Assembly: GCA_900470445.1 (NCBI GenBank) | Contig: UCAU01000028.1 | Location: 124,196 to 188,195 of the forward strand | Direction: 5' to 3' | Length of the DNA: 64,000 bases | DNA from: Hyphomicrobiales bacterium | Lineage (GTDB): Bacteria > Pseudomonadota > Alphaproteobacteria > Rhizobiales > Devosiaceae | Shown here: positions 47,630 to 55,324 of the stretch, in pieces | How positions within the stretch are numbered: the first letter of the stretch is position 1 | How the letters are laid out: every line of letters begins with the position of its first letter | The notes under the pieces: generated by a model | The model's input: only the letters and a program-made list of their open reading frames with translations | What the model was told of the DNA's origin: nothing | The model's database searches: none | Translations under genes and position numbers: made by a program

Positions 47630-47709
47630 GTGTCATTCCCGCGAAAGCGGGAACCTCTGTTTACTTCACCATCCCGGAACGGAGGTTCCTGCTTTCGCGG
47701 GAATGACAC
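47630..47709. repeat. inverted repeat of the 'GTCATTCCCGCGAAAGCGGG' type
   Basis: The left arm is 47630-47657 (GTGTCATTCCCGCGAAAGCG, then GGAACCTC). The right arm, 47682-47709, is its reverse complement with one mismatch. The whole could fold into a long cruciform or RNA hairpin with a 24-base loop. Similar sequences are scattered in many proteobacterial genomes. Confidence 0.85.
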
Positions 47710-47747
47710 TGTGGGGTGGGCGTCACAGTGGCGGCGGATAGAAATAG

Positions 47748-47775
47748 AAAAAGGCCGCTCCTGACTGGAGCGGCC
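47748..47775 (-). terminator. intrinsic terminator after rimO
   Basis: On the minus strand: GGCCGCTCC, loop AGTCA, GGAGCGGCC, then TTTTTC. It lies 38 bases beyond the rimO stop. Confidence 0.88.
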
Positions 47776-47812
47776 TTCTGTATTCGAATCCAAAACCCAG
47801 CGTAACTCGCTG

Positions 47813-49144
47813 CTAGTTCAGCACTTTCGCCGGCTCAGCGAACAGATCGTATTCGTCGCTACCGGTAACTGTCACCGAGACCATGTCACCCACCTTGATG
47901 CCGTCGGCCTTGGCCACGATGACCTGGCCGTCAATGTCGGGCGCGTCCCACTTGGAGCGGGCAATGACGCGGTTATTGTCGGGATCGACGTCGTCGACCA
48001 GCACGTCGATGGTGCGGCCGACCTTTTTGGCGAGCTGACCGGCGGAGACATTCTGCGCCACTTCCATCAGCCGTTCCCAGCGATCCTGCGCCACGTCGTC
48101 CGGCACGATGCCGTCGAGTTCGTTGGCGGGAGCGCCTGTCACGGGCTCGTATTTGAAGCAGCCGGCACGATCGATCTCGGCTTCCTCGATGAAGTCGAGC
48201 ATCATCTCGAAATCGTCCTCTGTCTCGCCGGGGAAGCCGACGATAAAGTTGGAACGCACAGTCAGATCAGGGACTTGGCGCTTCCAGTCGAGAATGCGAT
48301 TCAACGTCTTTTCCTGATGCGCCGGGCGCCGCATGGCCTTGAGGACCTTGGGGGAGGCGTGCTGGAAGGGAATGTCCAGATAGGGCAGCACCAGGCCTTC
48401 GGCCATCAGTTCCATCACCGCGTCAACATGCGGATAGGGATACACATAGTGCAGGCGCACCCAGGCGCCGAGCTGGCCGAGTTCCTTGGCCAGGTCGTAG
48501 AACTTGGCCTTGACCGGGCGGCCGCGATAATTGCTCTCGGCGTATTTGATATCAACGCCATAGGCGCTGGTGTCCTGCGAGATGACCAGCAGTTCCTTGA
48601 CGCCGCCGCGGATCAGGCCTTCGGCCTCACCCAGAATGCCGGCGGCGGGGCGGGAGGCCAGGTCGCCACGGATCTGGGGGATGATGCAGAAGGAGCAGCG
48701 ATTGTTGCAGCCTTCGGAAATCTTCAGATACGCGTAGTGGCGCGGCGTGAGCTTGAGGCCCTGCTCGGGAACAAGGTCGATGAACTTGTTCGGCACCGGC
48801 GGCAGATGCTCGTGCACCGCATTGACGACGTTTTCGTATTGGTGCGGGCCCGAAATGGCGAGCACCGACGGATGGGTCTTGCGGATCAGCTCTTCTTCGA
48901 CGCCGAGACACCCGGTGACGATGACGCGGCCGTTTTCGTTGAGGGCTTCCCCGATGGCTTCGAGCGATTCCTGCTTGGCGGAATCAAGGAAGCCGCAGGT
49001 ATTGACCAGCACGATATCGGCGCCGGCATAGTCGCGCGAAAACGAATAGCCCTGCGAGCGCAGGGTGGACATGATGCGCTCGCTATCGACGAGGGCTTTG
49101 GGGCAGCCGAGGCTGACGAGGCCAATTTTTGGCGCTTGGCTCAT
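47813..49144 (-). CDS. rimO: ribosomal protein S12 methylthiotransferase RimO
   Basis: 443 residues from [10 protein letters not shown] at 49144. The UPF0004 domain has Cys14 ([12 protein letters not shown]), Cys50 (NTCGF) and Cys79 (GCLG), which hold the auxiliary [4Fe-4S] cluster. The radical-SAM motif is C146-x3-C150-x2-C153 (GCNNRCSFC). A C-terminal TRAM domain starts near 375. The 'PKALVDSE' form separates RimO from MiaB. It methylthiolates Asp89 of S12, whose gene is at 15656. Confidence 0.95.
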   Translation of the reverse strand: MSQAPKIGLVSLGCPKALVDSERIMSTLRSQGYSFSRDYAGADIVLVNTCGFLDSAKQESLEAIGEALNENGRVIVTGCLGVEEELIRKTHPSVLAISGPHQYENVVNAVHEHLPPVPNKFIDLVPEQGLKLTPRHYAYLKISEGCNNRCSFCIIPQIRGDLASRPAAGILGEAEGLIRGGVKELLVISQDTSAYGVDIKYAESNYRGRPVKAKFYDLAKELGQLGAWVRLHYVYPYPHVDAVMELMAEGLVLPYLDIPFQHASPKVLKAMRRPAHQEKTLNRILDWKRQVPDLTVRSNFIVGFPGETEDDFEMMLDFIEEAEIDRAGCFKYEPVTGAPANELDGIVPDDVAQDRWERLMEVAQNVSAGQLAKKVGRTIDVLVDDVDPDNNRVIARSKWDAPDIDGQVIVAKADGIKVGDMVSVTVTGSDEYDLFAEPAKVLN

Positions 49145-49408
49145 GTGAGCAGGATTTCCAATGCGTGGATTTGTTGGGCGCGTCATATAGAAAGTTTGAC
49201 GGTTACGCAATGTGACTGTCCCTCGCCACGCGCGGGGCTGACCTGCCAGGCGTGGCGAACACGGCATCTTGAACACGCGAAAAGGTGAACAGTGCGTCCG
49301 GCATTGTTCGGGTTTGCGCTTGCAAGCGGTTGAGTTAGTGGAGAATTTGCCTAAGCGTCACCGGGATTCGTTCCCTGCGCAGCACTCAACGCTCACAAGG
49401 ATCACTGA

Positions 49409-49786
49409 ATGTTCGATCGTCTCTCCGCCTACGCGCCGCAGGCCCTCGCCGTGCTGCGCATTATTGCCGCCCTGTTGTTTATCGCCCATGGCACGCAGAA
49501 GTTGCTGGGTTTCCCCGCGACCGACATGAGCCCGCCCGCTTTCTCGATCTTCTGGTTTGCCGCCATCATCGAAATCGTGACCGGCGTGCTGATCGCCATC
49601 GGCTTCTTCACCCGTCCGGCCGCCTTCATCGCTTCGGGCACCATGGCCTTTGCCTATTTCATCGTGCATGCGCCGATGAACTTCTTCCCCGTCAACAATG
49701 GCGGCGATGCAGCAATCCTGTTCTGCTTCGTGTTCCTCTATCTGGTCTTTGCCGGTCCGGGCGCCTGGAGCGTCAACAAGCAGTAA
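49409..49786 (+). CDS. DoxX-family membrane protein
   Basis: 125 residues, four membrane spans. LAVLRIIAALLFIAHGTQKL and FAAIIEIVTGVLIAIGFFTRP with AFIASGTMAFAYFIVHAP are DoxX landmarks. Family members sit with oxidoreductases or stress genes, and the activity of stand-alone forms is unclear. A strong terminator follows. Confidence 0.88.
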   Translation: MFDRLSAYAPQALAVLRIIAALLFIAHGTQKLLGFPATDMSPPAFSIFWFAAIIEIVTGVLIAIGFFTRPAAFIASGTMAFAYFIVHAPMNFFPVNNGGDAAILFCFVFLYLVFAGPGAWSVNKQ

Positions 49787-49802
49787 GCTTGCGACCGTAA
49801 TG

Positions 49803-49838
49803 AAAACCCGCCGGGACATGGGTCCCGGCGGGTTTTTT
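49803..49838. terminator. terminator after doxX (possibly bidirectional)
   Basis: AAAACCCGCCGGGAC, loop ATG, then GTCCCGGCGGGTTTTTT (with one extra G in the loop). It serves the plus-strand gene and, through the A-run, the convergent DUF4282 gene. Confidence 0.92.
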
Positions 49839-49856
49839 GTGCTTTGGATTCCGCTT

Positions 49857-50396
49857 CTAGCTGGCGTCTTTGGGCGGCGGGGTGCGCTTGGCGGTGCGGC
49901 GGGGCTTGAACACTTCGCCCGAACTGGTGGCCGGCGCGCGAGGCGCGTCGGGCGATGGCTGCGCGGGCGGCACATAGGGGGCCGGGTCGGTGGCCGGGGT
50001 GATATATTCGTCGGCCTCGGCATAGTCGGCGTCTTCGCCTTCCTCGGCCAGGTCGCGGATGGCGTCGCGCACCTCATCGAGCAGTGAGGCCGAATAACGC
50101 GAGCGGTTGACAGTTTCGCCACTCGCCTCATTGGTCTTGAACCACACCAGCAGCGCCTCGCAGGCAATGCGCAGGCTGACCAGCGCGAGCAGGCCGAACA
50201 CGGCGATCTCAAGCAGGCCCCACAGGCCATTGCCGAAGCCGAACCCGAAGCTCCAGAACAGATGGCTGACCGCCCAGAGCAGGATGCCGGCCAATCCCAA
50301 GGCGTAGAGAATCGGCACCAGCTTTGGCGACAGAATGGCGTCGAGCCGGAACAGGGTTTGGCGCGTAAACAGGCGCTTCAGATCATCCAGGGTCAT
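49857..50396 (-). CDS. DUF4282-domain membrane protein
   Basis: 179 residues. An N-terminal helix (MTLDDLKRLFTRQTLFRLDA) is followed by two spans at about 28-47 and 58-83 with LRIACEALLVWFKTNE, which fits DUF4282. The C-terminal third is a Pro/Ala/Asp-rich disordered tail, probably cytoplasmic, that ends in Lys/Arg. The function is unknown. Confidence 0.7.
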   Translation of the reverse strand: MTLDDLKRLFTRQTLFRLDAILSPKLVPILYALGLAGILLWAVSHLFWSFGFGFGNGLWGLLEIAVFGLLALVSLRIACEALLVWFKTNEASGETVNRSRYSASLLDEVRDAIRDLAEEGEDADYAEADEYITPATDPAPYVPPAQPSPDAPRAPATSSGEVFKPRRTAKRTPPPKDAS

Positions 50397-50446
50397 TTCA
50401 GGCTCCTTCCGAGGCTCGATTCGAGCTTAACCGCAACTTGGGCAAG

Positions 50447-51136
50447 TCAGCTAGCCGAAACAAGGCTTTCCGTTGCCGAACTCATTGTCGGCCCAAAGCG
50501 CTGTTCGAAACACCGGCGCAGCACCGAATCGACTTCGGGCATCGAGACGAGCTGACCCAGATCCTCAAAGCTGGTCACGCCCTGGTCGGTAATGCCGCAG
50601 GGGACGATGCCGTCATAATGGGTGAGATCAGGGTCCACATTGAGCGAAATGCCGTGGAAGGTCACCCATTTGGAGACGCGCACGCCGATGGCGGCGATCT
50701 TGTCTTCCTTGCCCGCGCCCTTGTCCGGCCGATCGACCCACACGCCGATACGGCCGGCGCGGCGCTCGCCGGCAATATTGTGGGCGGCCAGCGTATCGAT
50801 GACCCAGCCCTCGAGCCCCTGCACCAGACACCGGATATCGCGGCCGCGTTCACGCAGGTCCAGCATGATATAAGCCACGCGCTGGCCCGGACCATGATAG
50901 GTATATTGCCCGCCGCGCCCCGCATCATAGACCGGAAGACGGTCCGACAGCAGATCGCCCGGCACCGCCGAGGTGCCGGCCGTATAAAGGGCAGGGTGCT
51001 CCAGCAGCCACACGGCTTCGCCCGCCTCGCCGGCTGCAATGGCCGTAGCGCGGGCCTGCATGGCCGCAAGCGCTGCCGGGTAGGGCACGGGTTCGGACGA
51101 AATCAGCCATTCCACCGGCTTGTGGTCGGCGCGCAT
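50447..51136 (-). CDS. lipB: lipoyl(octanoyl) transferase LipB
   Basis: 229 residues if started at [12 protein letters not shown] (51136), the N-terminus that fits the family; in-frame ATGs at 51187 and 51193 are alternatives but crowd fliN. Key residues are the [12 protein letters not shown] loop (74-85), Lys146 in KIAAIG and catalytic Cys180 in [12 protein letters not shown]. It moves octanoyl from ACP to lipoyl domains in the cytosol. Divergent from fliN. Confidence 0.93.
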   Translation of the reverse strand: MRADHKPVEWLISSEPVPYPAALAAMQARATAIAAGEAGEAVWLLEHPALYTAGTSAVPGDLLSDRLPVYDAGRGGQYTYHGPGQRVAYIMLDLRERGRDIRCLVQGLEGWVIDTLAAHNIAGERRAGRIGVWVDRPDKGAGKEDKIAAIGVRVSKWVTFHGISLNVDPDLTHYDGIVPCGITDQGVTSFEDLGQLVSMPEVDSVLRRCFEQRFGPTMSSATESLVSAS

Positions 51137-51174
51137 GAGTTTGCTGGTGCTCTCGCAACTGCCGGGAGGTGTCG

Positions 51175-51190
51175 TTAACGCTTCCATAAC
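51175..51190 (+). promoter_or_regulatory. near-consensus CtrA box upstream of fliN
   Basis: TTAA, seven bases, ATAAC: one mismatch from the CtrA consensus TTAA-N7-TTAAC. It lies between lipB and fliN. CtrA controls flagellar genes in many alphaproteobacteria; a single imperfect match is weak evidence. Confidence 0.35.
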
Positions 51191-51195
51191 CATAA

Positions 51196-51498
51196 ATGCC
51201 TGACGATCATGAGACAGAGATTCCGCGCGCCTATCGTGCTGCGGACGAGGTTGCTGACTTATCTATGAGCACATTAGACAATATTGAAGTGGACATCACC
51301 GTCGAGCTTGGCGCAACGACCATGCCGATCCACCATTTGCTGCGCATGGGCCGTGGCGCGGTGATCGAACTGGACGCGATGGAAAATGATCCGCTCAATA
51401 TCTACGCCAATAACACATTGATCGCCCATGGCGAGGTCAGCGTCGAAGAAGGCCACCTGCGGGTGCTGATATCGCAAAAGGCGATCAAGCGGGGCTAG
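51196..51498 (+). CDS. fliN: flagellar motor switch protein FliN (isolated gene)
   Basis: 100 residues from 51196; an internal ATG at 51265 would give 77 residues. The SpoA/FliN domain is clear: [29 protein letters not shown], then [27 protein letters not shown] (core GRGAVIELD...NTLIAHGEV). FliN forms the C-ring switch with FliM and FliG, none of which is in this window. The start has no clear Shine-Dalgarno. Confidence 0.8.
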   Translation: MPDDHETEIPRAYRAADEVADLSMSTLDNIEVDITVELGATTMPIHHLLRMGRGAVIELDAMENDPLNIYANNTLIAHGEVSVEEGHLRVLISQKAIKRG

Positions 51499-51501
51499 GA
51501 C

Positions 51502-51530
51502 TTGCCGCAAGGCCAGTCCAGGACTAGCTT
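51502..51530 (+). promoter_or_regulatory. putative promoter for the exporter leader
   Basis: TTGCCG (51502-51507), a 17-base spacer and TAGCTT (51525-51530), which would start transcription near 51537, just before the leader ORF. Moderate consensus only. Confidence 0.35.
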
Positions 51531-51556
51531 TGATGGCTCTTTGAGGAAATACGCAG

Positions 51557-51607
51557 ATGCTGCAATCCCATATCGTCGTCGTAGGTGAAAGGTGCATGGT
51601 CCGGTAG
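51557..51607 (+). CDS. 16-codon leader ORF upstream of the drug exporter
   Basis: GAGGAA (51543-51548) lies eight bases before the ATG. The peptide is MLQSHIVVVGERCMVR, then TAG. The IVVV run recalls macrolide-stalled leader peptides such as ErmCL, but the resemblance is only a motif. The intrinsic terminator begins 25 bases after its stop and the exporter start is 77 bases away, the layout of an attenuated resistance gene. It could also be chance. Confidence 0.4.
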   Translation: MLQSHIVVVGERCMVR

Positions 51608-51632
51608 CGGAAGCCATATCCGTTCGCCATGC

Positions 51633-51669
51633 GCCCCCGAACACTCGTTCGGGGGCTTTTTTTGTTTTT
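51633..51669 (+). terminator. intrinsic terminator/attenuator before the exporter gene
   Basis: GCCCCCGA, loop ACACTCGT, TCGGGGGC, then TTTTTTTGTTTTT. It is strong, ends one base before the exporter's GGAGG and follows the leader ORF. It could simply end fliN, but its place inside the exporter leader suggests conditional attenuation. Confidence 0.8.
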
Positions 51670-51684
51670 GGAGGATGAAAACCG

Positions 51685-52878
51685 ATGCGCAAGGCAAGCG
51701 CTCCGCCGGCTCTGACGACACTGATCCTGATCACGGCGACCTCCGTGGTAACGCTGAACATGATCGTGCCCTCGCTGACCAATATCGCGCGGGATCTGGA
51801 TGCAGACTATGCCCTGGTCAGCCTCGCCCTGGGCGGCTACCTCGCCGTCACGGCTGCCGTCCAGCTCGGCGTTGGACCGCTTGCCGACCGGATCGGCCGG
51901 CGGCCGGTCTTGCTGGTAGCGCTGGCCGTGTTCACGCTCGCTTCGCTTGGCTGCGCCATGGCGCAGAATGTGTGGATGCTGCTGGTATTCCGCATGCTGC
52001 AGGCTGCGGTGGTGTCGGGCTATGTGCTCTCGCTGGCGATCGTTCGCGACACCAATGAAGGCAGCGATGCTGCGCGATTGCTGGGTCGTATCAGCATGGC
52101 CATGGCGCTGGCGCCCATGTTGGGACCGATGCTGGGCAGCGTGCTGGACGCGGCCTTCGGCTGGCGCATGATCTTCGTGCTTTATGCCGTAGCTGGGGCA
52201 GGGCTGCTATACCTGGCCTGGACAGATGTGGGCGAAACCATCCGGCCTGCAGCAAAACCTGAGGAGAGACGATTGAGCACGCTGCTCAGCAAGCCCGTGT
52301 TCTGGAGCTACGCGCTGTGCACAGCCTTCTCGACAGGTGCCTTCTACATCTTCCTGACCGGAGCCCCGCTGATTGCCACCGCCGTTTTCGGCATCGGCAC
52401 GGCCGAACTTGGCATGTTCGTCGGCAGCATCACGGCCGGTTTCATCGCGGGTGCTTGGTTGGCAGGCCGTCTCGCCGGCAGGCAGTCGCCCGCGACGATC
52501 ATGCTGATGGGCCGGATTTTTGCCTGCCTGGGGCTTGCCGCGGGTCTGCTGATCGTTGCTATGGGCCACCTGTCGCCGCTCCTGTATTTCGGGTCCACGA
52601 TCTTTGTCGGGTTGGGCAATGGCATGACCATGCCGAATAGCAATGCCGGAGCTATGTCGGTACAGCCGCGGCTGGCGGGAAGCGCTGCGGGCATAACCGG
52701 CGCACTAACCGTGCTGGGTGGCGCGTTGCTGACCACGGGGACCGGGCTGGCATTGTCCGGCCAGCCATCGCCCATGCTTCTGCTGGGGCTGATGCTGCTG
52801 GCTTCGCTCATGGGCCTGCTGGCCGCCGTTGCGGCCATCAAGCTGAGCAAGCCCGTGCTCAGTGGCTGGCCGGCATAG
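51685..52878 (+). CDS. MFS drug exporter, Bcr/CflA type
   Basis: 397 residues, twelve predicted spans. Motif A is GPLADRIGRRPVLL at about 62-75; RMLQAAVVSGYVLSLAIVRD and the motif C-like ALAPMLGPMLGSVLDAAFGW are typical of DHA1 exporters related to Bcr and CmlA. GGAGG lies ten bases before the ATG. The substrate is not known; relatives export chloramphenicol, bicyclomycin or other drugs by proton antiport. A leader ORF and terminator precede it. Confidence 0.88.
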   Translation: MRKASAPPALTTLILITATSVVTLNMIVPSLTNIARDLDADYALVSLALGGYLAVTAAVQLGVGPLADRIGRRPVLLVALAVFTLASLGCAMAQNVWMLLVFRMLQAAVVSGYVLSLAIVRDTNEGSDAARLLGRISMAMALAPMLGPMLGSVLDAAFGWRMIFVLYAVAGAGLLYLAWTDVGETIRPAAKPEERRLSTLLSKPVFWSYALCTAFSTGAFYIFLTGAPLIATAVFGIGTAELGMFVGSITAGFIAGAWLAGRLAGRQSPATIMLMGRIFACLGLAAGLLIVAMGHLSPLLYFGSTIFVGLGNGMTMPNSNAGAMSVQPRLAGSAAGITGALTVLGGALLTTGTGLALSGQPSPMLLLGLMLLASLMGLLAAVAAIKLSKPVLSGWPA

Positions 52879-53002
52879 TATGAACGAGCGCCTCCCAATC
52901 CACAGCTTTCGCGGAATCTCGATTTAACCGCTTGAGGTTGGGTAAGACCTTTGCTACATCCCCACTCGCTTCGGGCCTTCGGGAACGGAGCCTACCAAGC
53001 GT

Positions 53003-53089
53003 GCGGTCGTGGCGGAATTGGTAGACGCGCAGCGTTGAGGTCGCTGTGCCCGAAAGGGCGTGGAAGTTCGAGTCTTCTCGACCGCACCA
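53003..53089 (+). tRNA. tRNA-Leu (anticodon GAG)
   Basis: An 87-base class II tRNA. The acceptor arms GCGGTCG and CGACCGC pair, the D-arm contains GGCGGAATTGGTAGACGC, the anticodon loop is TTGAGGT (GAG, reading CUC/CUU), a long variable arm CTGTGCCCGAAAGGGCGT follows, the T-loop is TTCGAGT, and ACCA is encoded. A terminator follows after 13 bases. Confidence 0.97.
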
Positions 53090-53102
53090 AATATTCAAAA
53101 AA

Positions 53103-53133
53103 GCCGTGTAATCCCTGGATTGCGCGGCTTTTT
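53103..53133 (+). terminator. intrinsic terminator after tRNA-Leu
   Basis: GCCG-T-GTAATCC, loop CT, GGATTGC-G-CGGC and five T. The A-rich flank before it makes it symmetrical. Confidence 0.88.
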
Positions 53134-53226
53134 GATTCCTGGTCCATTTCGATGTCGCGGCGCGGGCATGTCGGCTCTGCGCGTTTTTCGCGTGAGAACG
53201 CCGAACCGGGATGATATTGCTGCCGC

Positions 53227-53865
53227 ATGTACACACCACCTGCCTTTCGTGAAGACGACCCCCAGGCTCTGCGCCAGATTATGCGCGAGACCAGACTTGC
53301 CACGCTGGTGACCGCCACGGCCGAGGGCCTGATGGCAACGCCGCTACCGCTTATTCTCGATGAGAATGAGGGCGAGCACGGCGTGCTTTATGGGCATTTG
53401 GCCAAGGCCAACCTGCAGTGGAAAGCGCCGGTTATCGGGGATGCGCTGGTCATCTTTTCGGGGCCGGATGCCTATGTCACGCCATCCTGGTACGCCGCCA
53501 AGCAGGAACATGGCAAAGTCGTTCCGACCTGGAATTATGTGGCCGTACACGCCCATGGCCCGATCGAGTTTTTCGAGGATGAAGCGCGCCTTTTCGATGC
53601 AGTCTCCCGGCTCACCCATCTGCATGAGCAGCCGCGAGAGAATCCTTGGGCCGTCACCGATGCGCCCGCCGAATATATCCGCGCGCAGTTGAAGGGCATT
53701 GTCGGCCTGCGCTTGCCGATCAGCCGTATCGAGGGCAAGCGCAAGATGAGCCAAAATCGCCCGGAGGCCGACCGGAGCGGTGTGGCGGCCGGTCTTGCCG
53801 GCAGCGAGCGGAACAGCGACCGCGATGTCGCCACCATGATACCGACGGGACTCAATCATGCCTGA
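53227..53865 (+). CDS. PaiB-family FMN-binding protein
   Basis: 212 residues. It begins MYTPPAFREDD and has RLATLVTATAEGLMATPLPL, LYGHLAKANLQWK and the signature TPSWYAAKQEHGKVVPTWNY, characteristic of PaiB. It is a split-barrel flavin-binding fold; in Bacillus, PaiB was described as a negative regulator of sporulation and proteases, but its role here is open. It overlaps the LysE gene by eight bases. Confidence 0.92.
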   Translation: MYTPPAFREDDPQALRQIMRETRLATLVTATAEGLMATPLPLILDENEGEHGVLYGHLAKANLQWKAPVIGDALVIFSGPDAYVTPSWYAAKQEHGKVVPTWNYVAVHAHGPIEFFEDEARLFDAVSRLTHLHEQPRENPWAVTDAPAEYIRAQLKGIVGLRLPISRIEGKRKMSQNRPEADRSGVAAGLAGSERNSDRDVATMIPTGLNHA

Positions 53866-54505
53866 TACCAGCCAACTCATCCTATATTTCGGCGCCTGCC
53901 TGTTGCTGGCCATCACCCCGGGGCCGGGCATTTTCTATGTTGCCGCCCGCACACTGGCCGGTGGCCGCGCCGAGGGCATTGCCTCCAGCTTCGGCAATGG
54001 GCTGGGCGGCATGGTGCATGTTCTGGCTGGGGCGCTGGGCGTTTCTGCCATCGTGCTGGCCAGTGCCGAGCTGTTCACGGCACTGAAATTTGCCGGGGCG
54101 GCCTATCTGGTCTGGATCGGCATTCGCACCATTCAGGCGGCACGGCGCGATGCTCGCGCGGCCCTGGGCGGCGAGCTCGTGGCTTCGGCGGTCGGGGCAG
54201 GGCGGGCGTTTCGCGAGGGGGTGCTGGTCGAAGCGCTCAATCCCAAGACGGCAGCGTTTTTCCTCGCTTTCATTCCCCAGTTCATCGATACCGCGGCGGG
54301 TAACGTGGCGCTGCAATTCGTGGCCCTGGGCACCGTCTCGGTGGTGCTGAACACCCTTGCCGATATCGTCGTGGCCTTTGCGGCTAGCCGCATTCGCGCC
54401 GGGGCGGCGGCTAATCCCTCGCTAGTGCGGCGGCTGCGGGAGGCTTCGGGTGGCGCGATGATCGCGCTGGCGGGTGTGCTGGTGTTGGCCCGGCGCCCGT
54501 CCTGA
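53858..54505 (+). CDS. LysE/RhtB-family amino-acid exporter
   Basis: 215 residues, six spans. TPGPGIFYVAARTLAGGRAEGIASSFGNGLG is the family signature (core TPGPGIFYV, GIASSFGNGLG); the NPKTAAFFLAFIPQFID segment in the middle is typical. It exports amino acids or homoserine-lactone-type compounds; the substrate is unknown. Translational coupling with paiB suggests a common function. Confidence 0.92.
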   Translation: MPDTSQLILYFGACLLLAITPGPGIFYVAARTLAGGRAEGIASSFGNGLGGMVHVLAGALGVSAIVLASAELFTALKFAGAAYLVWIGIRTIQAARRDARAALGGELVASAVGAGRAFREGVLVEALNPKTAAFFLAFIPQFIDTAAGNVALQFVALGTVSVVLNTLADIVVAFAASRIRAGAAANPSLVRRLREASGGAMIALAGVLVLARRPS

Positions 54506-54522
54506 CGGGAAGCACCGGAAAG

Positions 54523-54550
54523 AAAAAGGCCGCCCGTTGAGGCGGCCTTT
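54523..54550. terminator. bidirectional terminator
   Basis: AAAAA, GGCCGCC, a six-base loop, GGCGGCC, TTT. It lies between the convergent LysE and lipoprotein genes; the stronger T-run is on the minus strand. Confidence 0.85.
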
Positions 54551-54553
54551 GCA

Positions 54554-54718
54554 TTATGGGGAAGGCGTCGCGGGCGCCGGTTCAGCAGGCGGCGGCGTGG
54601 TTGCCGGCGTGCTGGTATCGGCCGGGGGCGTACCACCACCGGCAGGGGCGTCGCCGCCACAGGCCGCCAGCGCAAGCGCCATCATCAGGGCTGCCGGGGC
54701 GATGAGGAATTTGGACAT
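54554..54718 (-). CDS. small lipoprotein, Pro/Thr/Ala-rich
   Basis: 54 residues from MSKFLIAPAA at 54718. The lipobox LAAC has Cys20; after GGDAPAGGG the chain is low-complexity (PADTSTPATTPPPAEPAPAT). A Shine-Dalgarno-like AAGGTGAT lies upstream. It is a likely cell-envelope lipoprotein with a flexible tail and no recognisable domain. Confidence 0.6.
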   Translation of the reverse strand: MSKFLIAPAALMMALALAACGGDAPAGGGTPPADTSTPATTPPPAEPAPATPSP

Positions 54719-54820
54719 GGGATCACCTTTGTTGTTTTGATCTTGGTCGTTCACACATCGGTGAGCTAAGCGGCATAATCGGGCAAAAGTTGGGACCCAA
54801 GGTGTTTTTGACGTGGCGAC

Positions 54821-55192
54821 TTATGCCTCGCCCGGCGCCGGACGCTGAGCAATCAGCGATTTGGGCGCCTTGAAGCGCCAGGCATCTTCCAGCCGCAACG
54901 AAAGTTCTTCGTCGGCTATGGCGGGCAGGCGGATCAGTACGGCCGGATAGCCGATATAATGGGGCGTCTCGAAATAGATTTGCGGCGAGATTTCCATCAA
55001 CAGGGTCTTCTGCTCGGCCGGACACAGCAGCACGAGGGTATCGGCGTCCTTGAGGCGGACGATGAGCTTGCCACGCACCTTGAGCGCTGGCGTGCCATAG
55101 CTGGTGGAGCGGGTGATGCCCGGCAACTGGCGGGCCTGGGCCAAGGCATGCACGCGCTCGAAGACGGTATCGAGGTCACTGGCATCGCTCAT
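54821..55192 (-). CDS. MmcQ/YjbR-family protein
   Basis: 123 residues from MSDASDLDTV at 55192, with GGGAGG nine bases upstream. The landmarks are ALAQARQLPGITRSTSYGTPALKVRGK, then LIVRLKDADTLVLLCP and IYFETPHYIGYPAVLIRL (core SYGTPALKVRGK). It has the double-wing fold called YjbR, once thought to bind DNA. The long open frame that continues to 57004 is antisense to mgtE and is not real. Confidence 0.88.
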   Translation of the reverse strand: MSDASDLDTVFERVHALAQARQLPGITRSTSYGTPALKVRGKLIVRLKDADTLVLLCPAEQKTLLMEISPQIYFETPHYIGYPAVLIRLPAIADEELSLRLEDAWRFKAPKSLIAQRPAPGEA

Positions 55193-55324
55193 CGGACTTT
55201 CCTCCCAATGCTCTGATTTTTCGGTACTTGTTGACCGAAAAACGCCGCCCCCAGTCTGGCGCATTGTGAGCCGATTGGCTACAGGTGGGCCTGCCCCCGA
55301 CACCAGCGACACAAAGGGCCTCCA

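Larger units (their letters stand above)
47512..47812. other. repeat-filled gap between the SRPBCC gene and rimO
   Basis: About 300 bases with no gene. It contains repeat copy 2, a second unrelated inverted repeat (47630-47709) and the rimO terminator. Confidence 0.7.

Noticed and set aside
52859-53239. Minus-strand frame across tRNA-Leu
   Set aside because: It runs antisense through the tRNA and its terminator; no protein signature.
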